Source: JAGTJU01 sp038257535
Lineage (GTDB): Bacteria > Myxococcota_A > Polyangia > Fen-1088
Direction of reading: 5' to 3'
NCBI GenBank assembly: GCA_038257535.1
Contig: JBBSJE010000222.1
Location: forward strand, 1-10,297
Length of the DNA stretch: 10,297 nt
Part shown: positions 6,818-10,297 of the stretch, in pieces
How the letters are laid out: every line of letters starts with the position of its first letter
Numbering within the stretch: the stretch's first letter is position 1
Translations under genes and position numbers: made by a program
Notes under the pieces: model-generated
The model's database searches: none
What the model saw: only the letters and a program-made list of their open reading frames with translations
What the model was told of the DNA's origin: nothing

Positions 6818-6991
6818 GTCGGCTTGGGTTTGGGCGACCCACGTGACCAAATCTCACCTTCGTCCCGCCATGCAGACCCATTTCGGGACCGGGCGGCGAG
6901 TTGGTCTAGGGCTTGCTTAGTCCTTCTGCGTGCGTTGAGCCTGCGCAACCGGCGCAGCGCTACGAGGCACGTGGTTGGGGAGGAAGAAAAA
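6794..6991. promoter_or_regulatory. Spacer and 5' leader before the lipoprotein gene
   Basis: This stretch of 198 bases separates the kinase pair from the lipoprotein gene. An open frame in phase with the lipoprotein runs back to an ATG at 6824, but the strong ribosome site at 6979-6983 shows that translation begins at 6992, so this stretch is best read as non-coding. It contains the hairpin of the previous entry and a second inverted repeat, CTGCGC (6941-6946) with GCGCAG (6952-6957) around a five-base loop, about 20 bases before the ribosome site. I could not pick out a confident promoter. Confidence 0.4.
6979..6983 (+). promoter_or_regulatory. Strong Shine-Dalgarno site GGAGG that fixes the lipoprotein start
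   Basis: GGAGG is followed by eight bases (AAGAAAAA) and then ATG at 6992. This is near-ideal spacing and the clearest ribosome site in the window. The kinase genes nearby have only weak sites, so this small gene may be translated more strongly. Confidence 0.85.
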
Positions 6992-7513
6992 ATGAATTGC
7001 ATTCAATTGACACGAAAAAACACGTGGTTTGTGAAGTTCTTTGTGATGGTGGCGTTCATGGCGACCGGGTTTGGGGGGTGTGGCGGCGAGGATGCGGAAG
7101 AAACCAACCTCAACGTGTTGCCGTTTCTCACGTCGGACGATGATGGACACACCCACGTTGTCTACCTTCCTTATGCGGACGTGTATGGCGGTCCCAAGGT
7201 GGGTGGCGTGATCTTGAAAAGCTCGAATGAGCAGGGCCACACGCACGACGTGCAGGTCCGTCAGGACGAGCTTTTGATTTTGATCTCTGGTGGGCAGGTC
7301 GTGCGCCCCACCTCGCATACTTTAGGGCATCAACATCACGTATTGTTGTCTTTAGGGCCCGTAAAGACAGATGCGGGTGATGAGCCGCCTCTGTCTGACG
7401 CTGGCGTGCCTGACGCTGGTTTGGCACCTGACTCGGGCGCGCCTGACGCCGATCCTACAGACACGGAAGTGGACCCCGAGCCTGAACCCGTCAGCGGGGA
7501 GCGGATAGACTAA
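6992..7513 (+). CDS. Putative lipoprotein with three GHxH repeats and an Asp/Ala/Pro-rich tail
   Basis: The protein is 173 residues long. The N-terminus has basic residues (Arg8, Lys9, Lys15), a hydrophobic stretch (about 12-27) and FGGC ending at Cys30. That resembles a lipobox with Phe at the -3 position, so lipidation at Cys30 and attachment to a membrane are likely. The mature part carries GHTH at 52-55, GHTH at 82-85 and GHQH at 112-115 (followed by His116). These are exactly 30 residues apart, and each is followed by alternating hydrophobic residues as in beta strands. The paired histidines suggest metal binding. The tail (about 126-165) is low complexity with DAG, PDAG and PDAD units, probably a flexible linker or spacer of the kind common in myxobacterial exported proteins. 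I do not recognise a named family. It lies downstream of the kinase pair on the same strand and is convergent with the SCP2-like gene, overlapping it by four bases. An upstream in-frame ATG at 6824 is rejected because it would bury the signal sequence. Confidence 0.85.
   Translation: MNCIQLTRKNTWFVKFFVMVAFMATGFGGCGGEDAEETNLNVLPFLTSDDDGHTHVVYLPYADVYGGPKVGGVILKSSNEQGHTHDVQVRQDELLILISGGQVVRPTSHTLGHQHHVLLSLGPVKTDAGDEPPLSDAGVPDAGLAPDSGAPDADPTDTEVDPEPEPVSGERID
7395..7449 (+). repeat. Degenerate coding repeat of the DAG/PDAG tail
   Basis: CTGACGCTGG occurs at 7395-7404 and again at 7410-7419, 15 bases (five codons) apart. Related CCTGACTCGGG and CCTGACGCC units follow to about 7449. Together they encode the DAG and PDAG steps of the lipoprotein tail. 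This is the pattern expected from slippage-driven growth of a low-complexity linker. Confidence 0.6.
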
Positions 7514-8133
7514 CGGCGCGCTGTGCTGGCCACCACCAGCATCAGCGCTTGCATGGCCAAGGCGCGATCGCCGTCAACACGTACGCGGCCTTCAAGCAAA
7601 GCCTGTAGCGGGGCTTTGCTGCCATTGACCAAGCCTTCGAGAGCCGGGCCATCGATGCTGATCGTGCTGCGTGGGCGCCCGGCTTTGAAGCCCGCGCTTC
7701 CAAACGCAACGTCCAAACAAAATCGACGCCGCTTGCGTCCTTGAACCTCCAAAGCCAAGCGGCCCGAAAGTTGAGCGAAGCGATCCAAATCCGCGGCATC
7801 GACCACCATGAGATCAATCAAATCTCGGTCTGCGGGAACCAGCGCTGGTAGGTCGGGATCGCCGTGTAACAATGCGCAAAAATCCGCTTGTGACAGCCGC
7901 ACCCAAACGTCTGCATCATCAGGCTTGAACGCTGATGAACACGTCATGTCGGCTTCCGAGACCTCGAACAGCAGATCGATTTCAGGAAGTCCCGGCGCGC
8001 TTTTGATCGTCACACGCAGTCGCGGACAATCTGGTGGCATGCGCCGCCCCTGCGCGGCGAACCGCTGAGGCAGCCATGTTTGCAAGACCTCTAGGATTGA
8101 AAGCGAGGGGTCAGGGCGTGGCGCGTGGGTCAC
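7510..8133 (-). CDS. SCP2-like (sterol carrier protein 2 fold) domain protein
   Basis: This 207-residue soluble protein has no signal peptide. Its C-terminal part (about 157-200), with SIDGPALEGLVNG and then LLEGRVRVDGDRALAMQ, follows the SCP2 pattern: a strand, a helix, a Gly-containing turn, then the hallmark 'G-(hydrophobic)-x-(hydrophobic)-x-G-D...A' and a C-terminal helix. Known SCP2-fold proteins bind lipids or other hydrophobic ligands; the ligand here is unknown. The N-terminal ILEVLQTWLPQRF resembles the opening helix of SCP2 domains and supports the upstream GTG start, which is also the furthest in-frame start before a TGA. An alternative ATG at 8040 has an AGGGG ribosome site and would give 176 residues but would lose that helix. 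A second SCP2-like stretch seems to lie at about 76-110. The gene begins 27 bases after the RNase R stop, so co-transcription is likely. Its TAG overlaps the lipoprotein's TAA on the other strand. Confidence 0.65.
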   Translation of the reverse strand: MTHAPRPDPSLSILEVLQTWLPQRFAAQGRRMPPDCPRLRVTIKSAPGLPEIDLLFEVSEADMTCSSAFKPDDADVWVRLSQADFCALLHGDPDLPALVPADRDLIDLMVVDAADLDRFAQLSGRLALEVQGRKRRRFCLDVAFGSAGFKAGRPRSTISIDGPALEGLVNGSKAPLQALLEGRVRVDGDRALAMQALMLVVASTARR

Positions 8134-8160
8134 TGGATTTCAAGATAGCCGCTGCCGTGA

Positions 8161-10297
8161 CTATCGGCGACCGTGGCGCCCAGATTTGCCGGCTTTGCGC
8201 GCGGTTTTTCCCTTGGCGGCTTTGCTGGGACTTGCCGTGCCTCGGCCTTTGCGCTCTGGCTCGGCCGTCTCGCGGGTTTTGCTTCGGGTTTGCGCGCGTG
8301 GGCCGGATTTGGCGTGCGCGTTCGCTTGATGCTTTCCCGATTTGCGTGCCTTATCCGAACGGCTGCGCGAGCGGCCAGGGCGGCGGCCGCCGGTGGACGG
8401 CGTCAGTTCGCCGGCCAAGCGCAGATCAATCTTTCGCCGCGGCACGCTGACGTTGATCACTTCCACGCGCACGGATTCACCCAACGCTACGCTGTTGCCG
8501 CTAAGCGCGCCAGACAGCCGCATCGTGCGCTCATCGAAATCATATTCGTCGTCGGGCAAATCCTCGATGCGGACAAGACCTTCAATGAACGGCTCGGGGA
8601 TGGTTACAAAGAATCCACACGACGTTACCGCCGATACCGTGCCGTCAAACGAATCGCCCACGCGATCCCGCATGAAGAAGGTGCGATAAACATCAACCGT
8701 TTCTCGCTCAACTTCCATGGCTTTGCGCTCGGTTTGCGACGAAGCCAAAGCCACCGCTGCCAAAGCTTCGCGCGACGGCAAGAGCGGGCGGGCGTCCTGT
8801 GCAGGAAAGCCGCCGGCCGGTTTGCCCAAGCTGGCCAACCTGCGCTTGAGCAAGCGGTGCACCACCACGTCGGGATAACGCCGAATTGGCGAGGTGAAAT
8901 GCAAATAGTCACCGGCGGCCAAGCCGAAGTGGCCGATGTTCACAACGTCGTAGGTGGCTTGCTTTAAAGAGCGAAGCAGTTGGAACGACAGCGCCTTTTC
9001 CGCATCGTGGCCTTTGAGCGACGCCAGCACGCGCGAAAGCCCCAAGGGTGTGCGCGTTTCTTCCAAGTCCACTTCGATGCCGTAGCTTTCGGCCAAGGTG
9101 GAGAAGGTTTCGATGCGTTCCAAGCTAGGGGCGTCGTGAACGCGCCATAGTGTGTCTTCTTCTCGTTGCGTGAAGCTGCGCGCCACCGCTTCGTTGGCGG
9201 CCAGCATGAACTCTTCAATCATGCCGTAAGCGCCTCGTTCGCCCGGATCTTTGCGCGATTGCCGCACGTTGCGTACAAGCCGTGGATCATCTTGATCCAG
9301 CTCAACCACCGCTTGCGGCAGATCCAAATCCAGTGCGCCGCGCTCCATGCGCCGCCGTCGCAGCACGGCCGCAAAGCCTTCCATCACCTGCAACGCCGGC
9401 AGATACGGCTCGTATTTCTTGCGTTTGCCACGCAAATCGCCGTCAAGCGCTGCCGCCACTCCCGGATAATCAAAACGCTCACGCGAATGAATGACGGCGG
9501 CGCAGAAGTCGGCGTCTTTGGGAACGCCGTGGCGGTCGAAATCAACGCGCACCACCATGGCCAGGCGATCTTGCTGAGGCACCAGCGAACACATGTGTGA
9601 AGACAGCGCTTCGGGCAACATGGGGATTGCGCGGTTGGGCAGGTACACGCTGCTGCCGCGGACGCGCGCTTCCGCGTCCAGCGGCCGGCCTTCGCGAACG
9701 TAGTGTGACACGTCGGCCACCGCCACCCAAAGCCGAAAGCCTTGCCCATGCGGCTCAAGCGCCACGGCGTCGTCGAAATCCCGCGCGGTTTCCGGATCGA
9801 TGGTTACGAAAGGCACGTGGCGCAGATCGGCCCGATCAACTTTGTCGGCCTCGGTCACCTCCGTGGCAAAGGCTTGCGCTTCGGCTTCAACTTCCGGTGG
9901 AAACGTGTCTTCGATGCCGGCGTTGGCCAGAATCTTTTCCACCTCGGTGCGTGGATCGTCAGGGTCGCCCAAAATCTTCGTTACCTGAACGGTCACGGAT
10001 TCATTGGCGTTGTGGGGATAACTCACTATGCGCGCCACAACGGCTTGCCCAGGTTGCCCTCCCAGCAATTCGCCGGTGAGTTCCACCGCGAAACCAATGC
10101 GGGGATCGTCTGGCTGCAACTGTGTGCTGCGTCCCTTTTGCACCAGCGTGCCCGTGAGCTTCGTGCGCCCGCGGGTTAAGATCTTCTGCACCTGCCCCTC
10201 GAGGCCGCGCGGTCCCACCCACCACGACACTTCCACTTGATCGCCGTCCATGGCGTTCGCGCGCAAACGGCTGCCCACAAAAATTTCTTCAGAACCG
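8161..10297 (-). CDS. rnr: Ribonuclease R (RNB-family 3'-5' exoribonuclease), N-terminus outside window
   Basis: RNase R degrades structured RNA 3' to 5' in the cytoplasm, in mRNA decay and rRNA quality control. Residues are numbered from the GTG at 10278, which is internal: the frame continues to the window edge, reading GSEEIF before it, and IFVGSRLRANAMDGDQVEV fits the family's first cold-shock domain. Two OB/cold-shock regions (to about 105) precede the RNB domain (about 150-480). Its TIDPETARDFDD (159-170) supplies Asp161, Asp167, Asp169 and Asp170, with the same spacing as the metal-binding aspartates of E. coli RNase II and R. The signature HFTSPIRRYPD lies at 460-470. An S1 domain (about 540-623) follows. 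The last 80 or so residues form a Lys/Arg/Ser-rich low-complexity tail, as in RNase R and unlike RNase II, which supports the rnr call. The promoter and true start are beyond the window. The SCP2-like gene follows 27 bases downstream. Confidence 0.95.
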   Translation of the reverse strand, partial: GSEEIFVGSRLRANAMDGDQVEVSWWVGPRGLEGQVQKILTRGRTKLTGTLVQKGRSTQLQPDDPRIGFAVELTGELLGGQPGQAVVARIVSYPHNANESVTVQVTKILGDPDDPRTEVEKILANAGIEDTFPPEVEAEAQAFATEVTEADKVDRADLRHVPFVTIDPETARDFDDAVALEPHGQGFRLWVAVADVSHYVREGRPLDAEARVRGSSVYLPNRAIPMLPEALSSHMCSLVPQQDRLAMVVRVDFDRHGVPKDADFCAAVIHSRERFDYPGVAAALDGDLRGKRKKYEPYLPALQVMEGFAAVLRRRRMERGALDLDLPQAVVELDQDDPRLVRNVRQSRKDPGERGAYGMIEEFMLAANEAVARSFTQREEDTLWRVHDAPSLERIETFSTLAESYGIEVDLEETRTPLGLSRVLASLKGHDAEKALSFQLLRSLKQATYDVVNIGHFGLAAGDYLHFTSPIRRYPDVVVHRLLKRRLASLGKPAGGFPAQDARPLLPSREALAAVALASSQTERKAMEVERETVDVYRTFFMRDRVGDSFDGTVSAVTSCGFFVTIPEPFIEGLVRIEDLPDDEYDFDERTMRLSGALSGNSVALGESVRVEVINVSVPRRKIDLRLAGELTPSTGGRRPGRSRSRSDKARKSGKHQANAHAKSGPRAQTRSKTRETAEPERKGRGTASPSKAAKGKTARKAGKSGRHGRR

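Noticed and set aside
6824..6991. N-terminal extension of the lipoprotein from an ATG at 6824
   Set aside because: It would place 56 Arg-rich residues before the signal sequence, while the GGAGG site eight bases before the ATG at 6992 gives a clean start.
10276..10278. GTG as the start codon of RNase R
   Set aside because: The frame continues upstream to the window edge with residues that fit the cold-shock domain, and the family has a further N-terminal region. The gene is cut by the window.

Overview
The window looks like a chromosomal segment from a member of the Myxococcota (formerly deltaproteobacteria), though no rRNA or other taxonomic marker is present. The evidence is moderately high GC, very large eukaryotic-like (Hanks-type) Ser/Thr kinases, catalytic loops of the HRDV[S/A]PPN type that recur in myxobacterial kinases, and a small lipoprotein with the DAG/PDAG-rich tail common in that group. 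No mobile elements, tRNA/rRNA genes or CRISPR arrays were seen.

Layout, left to right. (1) Bases 1-909, + strand: the 3' part of a GspE/PilB-type hexameric ATPase gene, the motor of a type II secretion or type IV pilus system. (2) Bases 910-1073: a spacer unusually rich in short direct repeats, including three tandem 10-bp units with a TTC-N-GAA core. (3) Bases 1074-4013 and 4076-6793, + strand, 62 bases apart: two paralogous genes that each encode two kinase domains in one polypeptide. In both, the first kinase domain has an altered catalytic loop in which the usual lysine is Ser or Ala, and the second is canonical. They differ at the C-terminus: the first has a membrane segment and then TPR-like repeats, while the second ends in a membrane anchor at its extreme C-terminus. 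(4) Bases 6794-6991: a spacer with hairpin-forming sequences. (5) Bases 6992-7513, + strand: a small putative lipoprotein with three Gly-His-X-His motifs exactly 30 residues apart and an Asp/Ala/Gly/Pro-rich tail. (6) Bases 7510-8133, - strand: an SCP2-like (sterol carrier protein 2 fold) protein, convergent with the lipoprotein gene and overlapping it by four bases. (7) Bases 8161-10297, - strand: most of ribonuclease R, cut at its N-terminus by the window edge. It is probably co-transcribed with the SCP2-like gene.

The + strand block seems to combine secretion/pilus machinery and membrane-bound signalling. The kinase pair is likely an operon that arose by tandem duplication. The - strand block is an RNA-decay gene plus a small accessory gene. 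The most interesting element is the pair of double-kinase proteins, which suggests regulation of one kinase domain by the other within one chain. The His-repeat lipoprotein is the least familiar protein here.
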